A stretch of 37,308 nt of DNA from an uncultured Clostridia bacterium (lineage in GTDB: Bacteria > Bacillota > Clostridia > Oscillospirales > Acutalibacteraceae), in contig CAMEBF010000018.1 of NCBI GenBank assembly GCA_945912145.1, positions 1 to 37,308 of the forward strand, written 5' to 3'. A program made the translations under genes and the position numbers. Position 1 is the stretch's first letter. Each line of letters begins with the position of its first letter. Below the pieces are notes generated by a model. It had not been told where the DNA came from. It did no database searches and saw only the letters and a program-made list of their open reading frames with translations. Positions 26,249 through 33,241 of the stretch are shown in pieces.

Positions 26249-28561
26249 ATGGATAATTACACCGGACGCGTGCTCGGCAATCGGTACGTACTGAAAGAAA
26301 TCATCGGCGTAGGCGGTATGGCGGTCGTTTATAAAGCGCTTGACAACGTGGATAATAAAACCGTCGCAATTAAAATCCTCAAGGAAGAATACAGCGCGAA
26401 TGACGATTTTCGCCGTCGCTTCAAAAATGAGTCCAAGGCGATCGCGGTGCTTTCGCACCCGAACATCGTCAAAGTTTACGATGTCAGCTTCGGCGAGAAG
26501 CTTCAGTATATCGTGATGGAATACATCGAGGGCATCACGCTCAAGCAGTATATTCAGAACAAAGGCGTCATAGACTGGCGGGAAGCGATTCTGTTTACAA
26601 CGCAGATTCTCAAAGCGCTTCAGCATGCGCATGACAGGGGCGTCATTCACCGTGACATTAAGCCGCAGAATATCATGCTGCTGAAAGATAACAAAACGAT
26701 CAAGGTGGCGGATTTCGGAATCGCCAGCTTTCATACCAAAGGCGAGACGAAGACGCTCGGCGACGGCGCCATCGGTTCCGTTCACTATATCAGCCCCGAA
26801 CAGGCAAAGGGCGAGCCGGTCAGTCCGATGGCGGATATTTATTCCGTCGGCGTCGTGCTGTATGAAATGATCACCGGACAGCTGCCGTTCCAGTCGGACA
26901 GTGCTGTTTCCGTCGCAATCATGCAGCTCCAGAAAGAGGCGGTCATGCCGCGCAAAATCAATCCTGCGATTCCTGTCGGTATTGAACAGATCACAATGCG
27001 CGCCATGCAGAAAAGTCCCCGCGACCGGTATCAGTCCGCATCCGAAATGCTGCTTGACATCGACGAATTTCGACGCAATCCGAATACGCGCTTTGACTAC
27101 AGCTATTTTGTCGATACGCAGCCGACGAAATATGTCACCAATACGCAGCGCCGCAGTGCTTATGCCTCGGGTACGCCTATCAGCGAAGCGCGTGGAGCCG
27201 GTAACGGATATGTCCGTACGACGGTCATTACGCCGGAAGAGGATTTTACTCCCGAGGACGAGCAGCTCGTGAAAAAGAGTTATACGCTGCCGATTCTCAT
27301 TGGCATCATCTTCCTGTTTGTTGTGGTCATCATCGGCGTAGCCTGGTTTTTCTTTACCAATACGGAGGAAGTGACCGTGCCGGAATTTGTCGGACATTAT
27401 ATTGAGGAGATCCGCGGTGAGGCTGATTATAAGTACTTCTTCGATAACGGTCTGATCGAGGAGAATCTTGTCTATACAACTGAATATGACGACGGCTATA
27501 TTTTCTATCAGAGCGAAGAAGCCGGTAAGAAAATGCAGATTACCAATACAACGTCGACGATCATCAAACTGAATATCGCTTATACCAGCGAATCCATGAC
27601 GATTCCGACACTCGAGGAAGGTACCAAGCTTCAGGAAGCGCGCAGCATTCTGCAAAAGATGGGCTTTAAGATTGCGACGGAAGCAGTGGTCGATACTTCG
27701 CTTCCCGAAAGTACGGTCATCCGAATGGATCCGGCTTCGGGCAACAGCGTCGCATACGGCTCGCTTGTTACGATTTATTACGCAACGGACGATGCGGGTA
27801 AGGTTGCGGTTCCGAGTGTTGTCGGCGAAAAATTCTCCGTGGCGAAGAGCGAACTCGAAGCACTCGGCTTTAAGGTGAACGTGGAGTATAAAGAGTCAAA
27901 CGGCGCGAACGCCGGGCTGGTTATCGAGCAGTCGATCGCGGCGGATACCACAGTCATTGCGGAGAATACGGAGATCACCATCATCGTCGGCACCACGTCG
28001 AAAAAGACAACCACCGTCACCATCACGCTGCCCGATCTGCGCGATTATGACAATATCTACGAATCGGTTTATGTCTATGTCGGCAATTCGCTGTATAAGA
28101 CGTACAGCAGCGTCAAACTCGACGGTTCGACCCATACGGTTGAACTCGGCGGTACGGAAAATACCACGTTCCGGATTTATCTCGGCGATCAGGTGGTATG
28201 CTCTGGTAACGTTGATTTTACGTCGGCTTCACCGAGTGTAACGAATAAATCCGTCGCACCGTATCAGTACGCCGATGCGACGACAGCACCGACGACTGTT
28301 CCCGAAACGACTGCGTCTACGACAACGCCGCAGGAATCGCAGACGTATTCTCTTCCGTCCTATTCCGGAAAAGACTATATTGATTACTATAACGAGCTGA
28401 TTTCCATCGGCTTCGACAATATCGTGAAGATTCAGAAATCGTCGGAAACGGTTCCGGATGGGCAGATCATCTCTGTTTCTGCCGATAAATCCACCTTTAC
28501 GGCCGACGAGCTTGCGGATGTGGAAATTCGCGTTTATGTCAGCACGGGACCGGCGGCGTGA
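26249..28561 (+). CDS. prkC: PASTA-domain Ser/Thr protein kinase (PrkC/PknB)
   Basis: A 770-residue membrane kinase that senses muropeptides in related bacteria. The cytoplasmic kinase domain (about 10-275) has the Gly loop GVGGMAVVYKA, K42, HRDIKPQN (134-141), DFG (155-157) and GSVHYISPEQ. A transmembrane helix spans about 346-369. Outside lie three PASTA repeats (about 373-447, 448-515 and 516-583). Next comes a beta-rich region of about 85 residues (584-668), a Thr-rich linker with many TT pairs (about 675-697) and a final PASTA-like repeat (about 702-767). The C-terminal arrangement is longer than the usual three- or four-PASTA layout. It is coupled with prpC upstream and rsgA downstream, as in Bacillus. 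Confidence 0.95.
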   Translation: MDNYTGRVLGNRYVLKEIIGVGGMAVVYKALDNVDNKTVAIKILKEEYSANDDFRRRFKNESKAIAVLSHPNIVKVYDVSFGEKLQYIVMEYIEGITLKQYIQNKGVIDWREAILFTTQILKALQHAHDRGVIHRDIKPQNIMLLKDNKTIKVADFGIASFHTKGETKTLGDGAIGSVHYISPEQAKGEPVSPMADIYSVGVVLYEMITGQLPFQSDSAVSVAIMQLQKEAVMPRKINPAIPVGIEQITMRAMQKSPRDRYQSASEMLLDIDEFRRNPNTRFDYSYFVDTQPTKYVTNTQRRSAYASGTPISEARGAGNGYVRTTVITPEEDFTPEDEQLVKKSYTLPILIGIIFLFVVVIIGVAWFFFTNTEEVTVPEFVGHYIEEIRGEADYKYFFDNGLIEENLVYTTEYDDGYIFYQSEEAGKKMQITNTTSTIIKLNIAYTSESMTIPTLEEGTKLQEARSILQKMGFKIATEAVVDTSLPESTVIRMDPASGNSVAYGSLVTIYYATDDAGKVAVPSVVGEKFSVAKSELEALGFKVNVEYKESNGANAGLVIEQSIAADTTVIAENTEITIIVGTTSKKTTTVTITLPDLRDYDNIYESVYVYVGNSLYKTYSSVKLDGSTHTVELGGTENTTFRIYLGDQVVCSGNVDFTSASPSVTNKSVAPYQYADATTAPTTVPETTASTTTPQESQTYSLPSYSGKDYIDYYNELISIGFDNIVKIQKSSETVPDGQIISVSADKSTFTADELADVEIRVYVSTGPAA

Positions 28562-28562
28562 T

Positions 28563-29474
28563 ATGCGGATTGAAAACGGTTTAATCATGAAAGCGACAGC
28601 GGGCTTCTATTATGTCCGCTGTCCCGATCGGAAAATCATAGAATGCAAGGCTCGCGGCGTATTCCGGAAACAGAAATTTTCGCCGCTGGTCGGCGATCGC
28701 GTCGCGATAGATACGGATGGCGAAACGGGAACCGTCGCTGAAGTGTACGAACGCAGGAATGCGCTGCAGCGGCCTCCCGTGGCGAACCTCGATAAGCTGA
28801 TCATCGTTTCGTCCGTGACCGAACCGTCGCCGAATCTGCCGATTATCGACAAACTGACGGCGATCGCCGTCGATAAGGAGATAGAACCCGTCGTGGTCTT
28901 CTCGAAAGCCGACCTGAAGGATACCGGAGAACTGGTTGACATCTATTGCCGGGCCGGGATCGAATCGTTTGCCGTGTCCTCCGAAACCGGCGAAGGAATC
29001 GACCGCTTCCGGGAGATTTTCTCCGGGAATGTCTGTGTGCTGACGGGCAATACCGGCGTTGGCAAATCGTCGCTGCTGAACCGGATTGAGCCGTCTCTCG
29101 GTCTTGCGACGGCACATATCAGCAATAAATTGGGACGCGGACGTCATACGACGCGTACCGTGGAATTATACGAGCTGTGCGGCGGTCTGATCGCCGATAC
29201 GCCGGGTTTTTCGGCACTTGATTTTGAGAGTACCGAGATCATTCTCAAAGAAAATCTACCGTTCTGCTTCCCCGAATTTGAGCCGTATATCGGCTCGTGT
29301 AAATTCGTTTCCTGCGCGCATATGGGGGAGAAAGGATGCGCAGTCTGTGAAGCGGTCAGAAACGGAGCCATCCCGGAAAGCCGCTATGAGAGCTACCGAC
29401 TGATGGTGAATGAAGTCAAAGATTATAAAGAATGGGAGCACCGGACGGATCCGTCCGGGACTTGCACAAAGTAA
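28563..29474 (+). CDS. rsgA: ribosome small-subunit-dependent GTPase A
   Basis: A circularly permuted GTPase that helps 30S maturation. The start ATG 28563 gives 303 residues beginning MRIENGLIMKATAGFYYV, the normal N-terminus with an OB-fold. Motifs in permuted order are G4 SKAD (114-117), G1 GNTGVGKSS (162-170) and G3 DTPG (212-215). The zinc knuckle uses C246, C251, H253 and C259. It follows prkC as in Bacillus; rpe and thiN, which come next there, are absent. Confidence 0.95.
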   Translation: MRIENGLIMKATAGFYYVRCPDRKIIECKARGVFRKQKFSPLVGDRVAIDTDGETGTVAEVYERRNALQRPPVANLDKLIIVSSVTEPSPNLPIIDKLTAIAVDKEIEPVVVFSKADLKDTGELVDIYCRAGIESFAVSSETGEGIDRFREIFSGNVCVLTGNTGVGKSSLLNRIEPSLGLATAHISNKLGRGRHTTRTVELYELCGGLIADTPGFSALDFESTEIILKENLPFCFPEFEPYIGSCKFVSCAHMGEKGCAVCEAVRNGAIPESRYESYRLMVNEVKDYKEWEHRTDPSGTCTK

Positions 29475-29528
29475 AACCCCTCTCCGTATACTGTCAATGA
29501 ACATTCATGACGGGGGAGGGTTCTTTTT
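29475..29528 (+). terminator. terminator-like hairpin enclosing a strong Shine-Dalgarno
   Basis: AACCCCTCTCCGT (29475-29487) can pair with ACGGGGGAGGGTT (29510-29522), with two G-U pairs and one mismatch; TTCTTTTT follows. It starts directly after the rsgA stop. The right arm contains GGAGG (29515-29519), the ribosome binding site of the small ORF at 29529. The element may end the rsgA transcript, control translation of the small ORF, or do both. Confidence 0.55.
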
Positions 29529-29687
29529 ATGCGAAGAAAGAAAAAAAATAAGGGCTCGATCGGCGTAACATTCTGCTCTCTGGGGATTGGCGTCGTCATG
29601 GTCTGCCTGTTTCCCTCCAAATGGATGGTCATTATCATGGCGCTGGCTCTGGTCATGGCCGGTGCGATGCTCATGAAACATTGCTAA
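29529..29687 (+). CDS. 52-residue membrane protein upstream of spoVM
   Basis: The product starts with a basic cluster (MRRKKKNKGS). Two hydrophobic stretches follow, about residues 11-27 and 32-48, separated by PSKW, and the protein ends in KHC. GGAGG lies nine bases before the ATG. The spoVM ribosome binding site AAGGAGG overlaps its stop codon, so the two small genes look co-translated. I do not recognise the family. A short hairpin-forming membrane peptide with a sporulation role is a guess from its neighbour only. The strong RBS, correct spacing and hydrophobic pattern make it a likely real gene. Confidence 0.7.
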   Translation: MRRKKKNKGSIGVTFCSLGIGVVMVCLFPSKWMVIIMALALVMAGAMLMKHC

Positions 29688-29700
29688 GGAGGAAATGCGC

Positions 29701-29772
29701 ATGAAAATCCTTGTGTTCGAAAGCCCGAAATTTCTGAAAGGTTTTTTGAAATTGGTTTTTAAGCTCAGGTAG
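29701..29772 (+). CDS. spoVM: stage V sporulation protein SpoVM (23 residues)
   Basis: A 23-residue amphipathic peptide. It begins MKILVFESPKFLKGF and has Pro at position 9 followed by KFL, as in Bacillus SpoVM (26 residues, LPKFLGG at the same place). SpoVM recognises the convex forespore membrane and anchors SpoIVA for coat assembly. AAGGAGG lies eight bases upstream of the ATG; an in-frame ATG at 29695 is too close to it. In Bacillus spoVM sits just downstream of prpC-prkC-rsgA-rpe-thiN, so the location fits. The gene is short enough to be missed by ordinary gene callers. Confidence 0.85.
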   Translation: MKILVFESPKFLKGFLKLVFKLR

Positions 29773-29802
29773 GTAACGGTTCAGCCTGCACGAAAAACAA
29801 AG

Positions 29803-29834
29803 AACGGAAGCCCTTTTGGACTTCCGTTTTGCGT
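29803..29834 (+). terminator. terminator after spoVM, probably bidirectional
   Basis: AACGGAAG pairs with CTTCCGTT (29803-29828), with a further CC/GG pair around a TTTT loop. TTTTGCGTTTT follows on the plus strand. A-rich sequence on the other side could let it also end the minus-strand transcript of the 43-residue gene. Confidence 0.75.
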
Positions 29835-29846
29835 TTTATATGAGAA

Positions 29847-29861
29847 GCCTGAAAGTCAGGC
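29847..29861 (-). terminator. small perfect hairpin downstream of the 43-residue gene
   Basis: GCCTGA and TCAGGC form a six-pair stem with a 3-base loop, 29 bases beyond the stop of the minus-strand gene. Without a T-run it is a weak terminator on its own. Confidence 0.3.
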
Positions 29862-29889
29862 GTTATTGTTGGAAAAAGCCTGAAAGACA

Positions 29890-30021
29890 TCAGTGGTTTA
29901 AGGCTTCACAGACGCTCGTCAGTTCGATGGTCTTCCAGATTCTTTTCCAAGAGAACAGCTTTGTCTCTTCCAGTTCTTTCAGAAGCTTCTCTTCATATTT
30001 ACGAAGTTCTTCCTGCATCAT
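29890..30021 (-). CDS. 43-residue charged protein, unknown
   Basis: A short minus-strand gene with its own full expression signals: near-consensus promoter, then AAAGGAG eight bases before ATGATG. The product begins MMQEELRKYEEKLLKELEET. It is predicted to be one long charged helix, followed by an aromatic/basic part (LFSWKRIWKTIE) and a short tail ending ALNH. No membrane segment is visible and I recognise no family. It is convergent with spoVM and separated from it by hairpins. The expression signals, rather than homology, support it as a gene. Confidence 0.62.
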   Translation of the reverse strand: MMQEELRKYEEKLLKELEETKLFSWKRIWKTIELTSVCEALNH

Positions 30022-30053
30022 GTCTTCATCTCCTTTCTCTTGATTACACCCTT

Positions 30054-30081
30054 ATTATACGCAAATTTTTCAATTTGTCAA
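30054..30081 (-). promoter_or_regulatory. promoter of the 43-residue gene
   Basis: On the minus strand TTGACA (30076-30081), 16 bases, TATAAT (30054-30059). Both hexamers match consensus. Transcription would begin near 30047, about 25 bases before the start codon. Confidence 0.8.
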
Positions 30082-30086
30082 GACAT

Positions 30087-30197
30087 TTTGCACAAATGAA
30101 GAAAAATAAAATTGTGCAAATATTACAAATGAGGATGGGTAAAAAAGAAATGAAATCTGAACAGGAATTTTATGTAAAGGGGATTGCTTTTGTGCAA
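30087..30197. repeat. TTGTGCAA boxes: inverted pair and a third copy
   Basis: TTTGCACAA (30087-30095) and TTGTGCAAA (30112-30120) form a perfect nine-base inverted repeat, with the near half-site five bases from the -35 of the minus-strand promoter. A third TTGTGCAA lies at 30190-30197. The rest of 30082-30264 is A/T-rich and contains no gene that I can support. The spacing suggests regulator half-sites, but no regulator is known. Confidence 0.45.
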
Positions 30198-30264
30198 CCA
30201 TAACAAACCGAGATATGATTATTACAGCATTATGACGAAAACTGTTTTTTCGGCAAAAAAGACC

Positions 30265-31176
30265 TTAAAAAGTTTGTGAAAGTTTTTTTGAAAAAATCTC
30301 AGAATTTTTGATAGTTTCAGGCAGCAAAGCGGCAAAATCGGCGGGAAAGGGTACCTGAAAGGTTAGGTTTTCTTCGGTGATCGGGTGAATCAGCTCAAGT
30401 TTTCCGCAGTGGAGTGCCACACGATTGATGCGGGTATCGGAGCTGCCGTACATATCGTCGCCGCAAAGAGGCGTGCCGCATGAGGCGAAATGGACGCGGA
30501 TCTGGTGGGTGCGTCCCGTTTCAAGATGGATTTCCAGTAAGGATGTTTTGCCGTCCGTCCAGAGGGACTGCCAATGCGTCACGGCGCGGTCGCCTTCATC
30601 GCCGACGGCTCGGAGCGTTTTCATCGGGTCGGGACGGTAAATCGGACGGTCGATTGTTCCGCTGCCCCGGAACACACCGCCGACAACGGCATAATAGGTT
30701 TTGTGAAAATGTCCGGCGGATTTCGACGCCGCGGGTTTGTTCAGCGCGCATAGAACAAGTCCCGATGTACTCTTGTCGAGGCGTCCGACAGCGCGGAACG
30801 TAACGGATTGCCCTTTCTTCTGAAAGTACGCCGCAACGCCGTTCGCAAGCGTGTCGCCCTGATGGTTGTGCGTCGGGTGCATGGCAAGCCCTGCCGGCTT
30901 GTTGATCACAAGAATGTCGCTGTCCTCGTATATGATATCGAGTGGAAAATCAATCGGCTCGACGCTCGGCTTGTCTTCGGGCAGATTGACCGCCAGTACG
31001 TCGCCTTTTTTCAGCAAATCAATCGTCCGGATATGCTGTCCGTTGCAGGTGATGCCGTTTTCGATCCGCTTCAGGGAGTTGACGAGCCTTGCGGACAGCT
31101 TCGCTTCCCCACGCAGAAAGTGCAGGACTTTTTTGCCGTTGAAGCTTTCCGGAATGACATATTCAATATGCCGCAT
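30265..31176 (-). CDS. RluA-family pseudouridine synthase (RluD-like)
   Basis: Modifies a uridine in rRNA or tRNA. The start at 31176 is set by AAAGGAGG seven bases upstream and gives 303 residues. An S4-like N-terminal domain (about 14-60) precedes INKPAGLAMHP and the catalytic GRLDKSTSGL with D134. The C-terminal strand HQIRVHFA is present. The target site cannot be inferred. The gene lies 84 bases downstream of ilvE, with a strong terminator in the gap, so its promoter is unclear. Confidence 0.9.
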   Translation of the reverse strand: MRHIEYVIPESFNGKKVLHFLRGEAKLSARLVNSLKRIENGITCNGQHIRTIDLLKKGDVLAVNLPEDKPSVEPIDFPLDIIYEDSDILVINKPAGLAMHPTHNHQGDTLANGVAAYFQKKGQSVTFRAVGRLDKSTSGLVLCALNKPAASKSAGHFHKTYYAVVGGVFRGSGTIDRPIYRPDPMKTLRAVGDEGDRAVTHWQSLWTDGKTSLLEIHLETGRTHQIRVHFASCGTPLCGDDMYGSSDTRINRVALHCGKLELIHPITEENLTFQVPFPADFAALLPETIKNSEIFSKKLSQTF

Positions 31177-31199
31177 GGCACCGCCTCCTTTCGGTGGGA

Positions 31200-31239
31200 T
31201 AAAAAAACAATGCACGCCGAAAAACTCTTTGTGCATTGT
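31200..31239 (-). terminator. terminator between ilvE and the RluA-family gene
   Basis: On the minus strand ACAATGCAC and GTGCATTGT form a nine-pair stem around a 15-base loop and are followed by seven T. It starts about 20 bases after the ilvE stop and ends about 24 bases before the next start codon. No promoter fits between it and the downstream gene. Confidence 0.8.
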
Positions 31240-31260
31240 CTGTTTTGCTTGGGGAAAGGT

Positions 31261-32325
31261 TTAGACCTTGACGCTCCAGCCTGCGGGGCCTTCGATTTTA
31301 CCCCACTGAATGCCGGTCAGCGTGTCATAGAGCTTCTGGGAGATTTCGCCGATCTCGCCGTTGTTGATGCTCATGATCTTGTCGCCCCATTTCAGTTCGC
31401 CGATGGGGGAGATGACAGCCGCCGTGCCGCTACCGAAAGCCTCAAGCAGTCTGCCTTCGTCGTAAGCCTTTGCAAGCTCATCGATGGAGATGCGGCGCTC
31501 GGAGACGTTCAGACCCCAGCTCTTGAGAATCTCGATGCAGGACATTCTGGTGATGCCGCCGAGAATGCTGCCCTGAAGAGCGGGTGTGACGACTTCGCCG
31601 TCAAGGACGAAGAAGACGTTCATTGTGCCGACTTCCTCAATATATTTTCTTTCGACGCCGTCAAGCCAGAGAACCTGCGTGTAGCCGACTTTTTCGGCCT
31701 CGTCCTGCGCTTTCAGGGACGCCGCGTAGTTGCCGCCGGTCTTGGTGAAGCCCATGCCGCCTTTAACGGCGCGGACATAATTCGTCTCGACGTAAATCTT
31801 GACGGGATTGAGTCCCTCGGGATAGTACGCGCCGACGGGAGAGAGAATAATCATGAAGAGCAGATGCTTGGCGGGATGAACGCCGACGTGCGCGTCCGTC
31901 GCAAAGATGAACGGACGGATATAGAGCGAGGTGCCCTCTGCGGTCGGGATCCAGTCCTCGTCAACCTTGACAAGCGCTTTGATGGCTTCGACGGCAAAGG
32001 CCTCATCGATCGCAGGAATGCAGAGACGGTCATTGGAGACGTTGAGTCTTGCCATATTTTTATCCGGTCTGAACAGGCGGATTTCGCCGTTTGCACAGCG
32101 ATACGCTTTCAGACCCTCGAAAACCTCCTGACCGTAGTGCAGGCACATGGCGGCGGGATCGAGCTCTACCGGGGCATACGGAACGATTCTGGGATCGTGC
32201 CAGCCCTGGCCTTCGTCGTAGTTCATGACGAACATATGATCCGTGTAATAATTGCCGAAACCGAGCTTGCTTTCATCGGCAGGTTTGGTTTTGGGATGTT
32301 TTGTGCGTTCGATTTTTATTTCCAT
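31261..32325 (-). CDS. ilvE: branched-chain amino acid aminotransferase
   Basis: Transfers the amino group between glutamate and the branched-chain 2-oxo acids in the last step of Ile, Leu and Val synthesis. The 354-residue protein is of the longer fold-type IV BCAT form, similar in length to the eukaryotic-like group. It has HYGQEVFEGLKA near the N-terminus and the PLP lysine K195 in KTGGNYA. The start at 32325 has GAGGAAG upstream. No other ilv gene is nearby. A long palindrome lies 34 bases upstream and may control it. Confidence 0.93.
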   Translation of the reverse strand: MEIKIERTKHPKTKPADESKLGFGNYYTDHMFVMNYDEGQGWHDPRIVPYAPVELDPAAMCLHYGQEVFEGLKAYRCANGEIRLFRPDKNMARLNVSNDRLCIPAIDEAFAVEAIKALVKVDEDWIPTAEGTSLYIRPFIFATDAHVGVHPAKHLLFMIILSPVGAYYPEGLNPVKIYVETNYVRAVKGGMGFTKTGGNYAASLKAQDEAEKVGYTQVLWLDGVERKYIEEVGTMNVFFVLDGEVVTPALQGSILGGITRMSCIEILKSWGLNVSERRISIDELAKAYDEGRLLEAFGSGTAAVISPIGELKWGDKIMSINNGEIGEISQKLYDTLTGIQWGKIEGPAGWSVKV

Positions 32326-32353
32326 CGAGAAAACTTCCTCTCTAATAATTTGC

Positions 32354-32401
32354 AAAAACGCTGATACTAAATAGTTTAGTATCAGCGGCAAAAAAAGTCA
32401 A
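32354..32401 (-). promoter_or_regulatory. palindrome with T-run and overlapping promoter before ilvE
   Basis: CGCTGATACTAAA (32359-32371) and TTTAGTATCAGCG (32375-32387) form a perfect 13-base inverted repeat with a 3-base loop. On the minus strand TTTTT follows (32354-32358). A promoter TTGACT (32396-32401), 17 bases, TAAACT (32373-32378) overlaps it. It can be read as the terminator of the upstream gene, or as an operator or attenuator of ilvE. Confidence 0.6.
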
Positions 32402-32414
32402 TAATATTTTGGAA

Positions 32415-33128
32415 TTATTTGCGTTTCAGAACGAAAAAGATCACGATCGCGACGATCACGGCGATGGTGGCAACGGACAGTACGACGAGTACAATGATGG
32501 ACGAGGTGCTCATACCGCCGTCTTTTACATCCGCGATGGTGACCGGCTCTGCGGTGGTCAGTCCCGGGCCGACGATGCTGGCGGCCGTCGTTGCGCCGAC
32601 ATCATATGTAGTTGCTTCGGTCGCGGTCGTATTGTTCGGCGCGACCGTCTGCGGAATGCCGGCGGCGTTTGTCTGCGAGGCGGGAGCCGTCCCGGCGATG
32701 ATGACGTTCGGCGAGGTTATGGGCTCCTTTGTTGTGGCGGTATTCGAGCCGTCCGCAGTGCCGAGACCGCCGTTCAGAACATCCTGAATCATGGCGGAGC
32801 CGCTTGCCCAGGCGTCCTGCATCAGACCGATCAGGTCTTCGAGTGCGAGATTGTTGCCCAGATCGCTGATGATCTTACCGATATCGGTATCCGTCAGGCT
32901 GCCTAAATCCATATCGTCGAGGTTATTTTCTTTTAAGAATTGGTCAAATCGTTCTTCCAGCGATTGCTGTGTATCCTCATCGGCGGAGTTGTACTGATCG
33001 ACAAGCTCTTTCAGCTCCCGTTCCAGACGGTCCTGTATCGTTTCGGCAAAGGCGTTGCACGAGAGCGATACAAAAAGCATCAGCACCAGCAATACTGCCG
33101 AAATTTTTTTACCAGCAGTGTTTTTCAT
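32415..33128 (-). CDS. secreted, C-terminally membrane-anchored protein of unknown function
   Basis: The 237-residue protein begins with a signal peptide (basic start, hydrophobic core, likely cleavage after NAFA near residue 28). It continues with a charged helical, possibly coiled-coil region (about 30-70) and a short acidic/hydrophobic helical part. A Thr/Ala-rich, probably disordered stalk (about 125-200) follows, then a transmembrane helix (about 207-233) ending in KRK. The topology is that of a surface protein held by its C-terminal helix. AAGGGTG precedes the ATG. No known domain is recognised. Confidence 0.75.
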   Translation of the reverse strand: MKNTAGKKISAVLLVLMLFVSLSCNAFAETIQDRLERELKELVDQYNSADEDTQQSLEERFDQFLKENNLDDMDLGSLTDTDIGKIISDLGNNLALEDLIGLMQDAWASGSAMIQDVLNGGLGTADGSNTATTKEPITSPNVIIAGTAPASQTNAAGIPQTVAPNNTTATEATTYDVGATTAASIVGPGLTTAEPVTIADVKDGGMSTSSIIVLVVLSVATIAVIVAIVIFFVLKRK

Positions 33129-33145
33129 TTCTCTTCACCCTTGAT

Positions 33146-33174
33146 AGAATATATTTTTCTCTATTCTACATCAA
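33146..33174 (-). promoter_or_regulatory. possible promoter of the membrane-anchored protein gene
   Basis: On the minus strand TTGATG (33169-33174), 17 bases, TATTCT (33146-33151). The region also holds a seven-base inverted repeat, TAGAATA/TATTCTA (33145-33151 and 33162-33168), which includes the -10. It is a moderate match only. Confidence 0.4.
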
Positions 33175-33241
33175 TTACAAAGAAATGTCAAATAGATTCT
33201 GCTGTTTTCTGCGGAAAATTGCCGGAAAATCCCGGTAAATT

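Noticed and set aside
26222-27655. Minus-strand ORF of 477 codons
   Set aside because: Antisense to prkC; no motif, and the prkC frame has complete kinase motifs.
30808-32364. Long plus-strand ORF of 518 codons
   Set aside because: It lies antisense to the RluA-family gene and ilvE, both of which have clear motifs and ribosome binding sites. The product has no recognisable domain and is Asp/Arg/Gly-rich, as expected of an antisense shadow.
32326-32414. T-box leader for ilvE
   Set aside because: The leader is under 90 bases and has no specifier loop or T-box sequence; only a palindrome is present.
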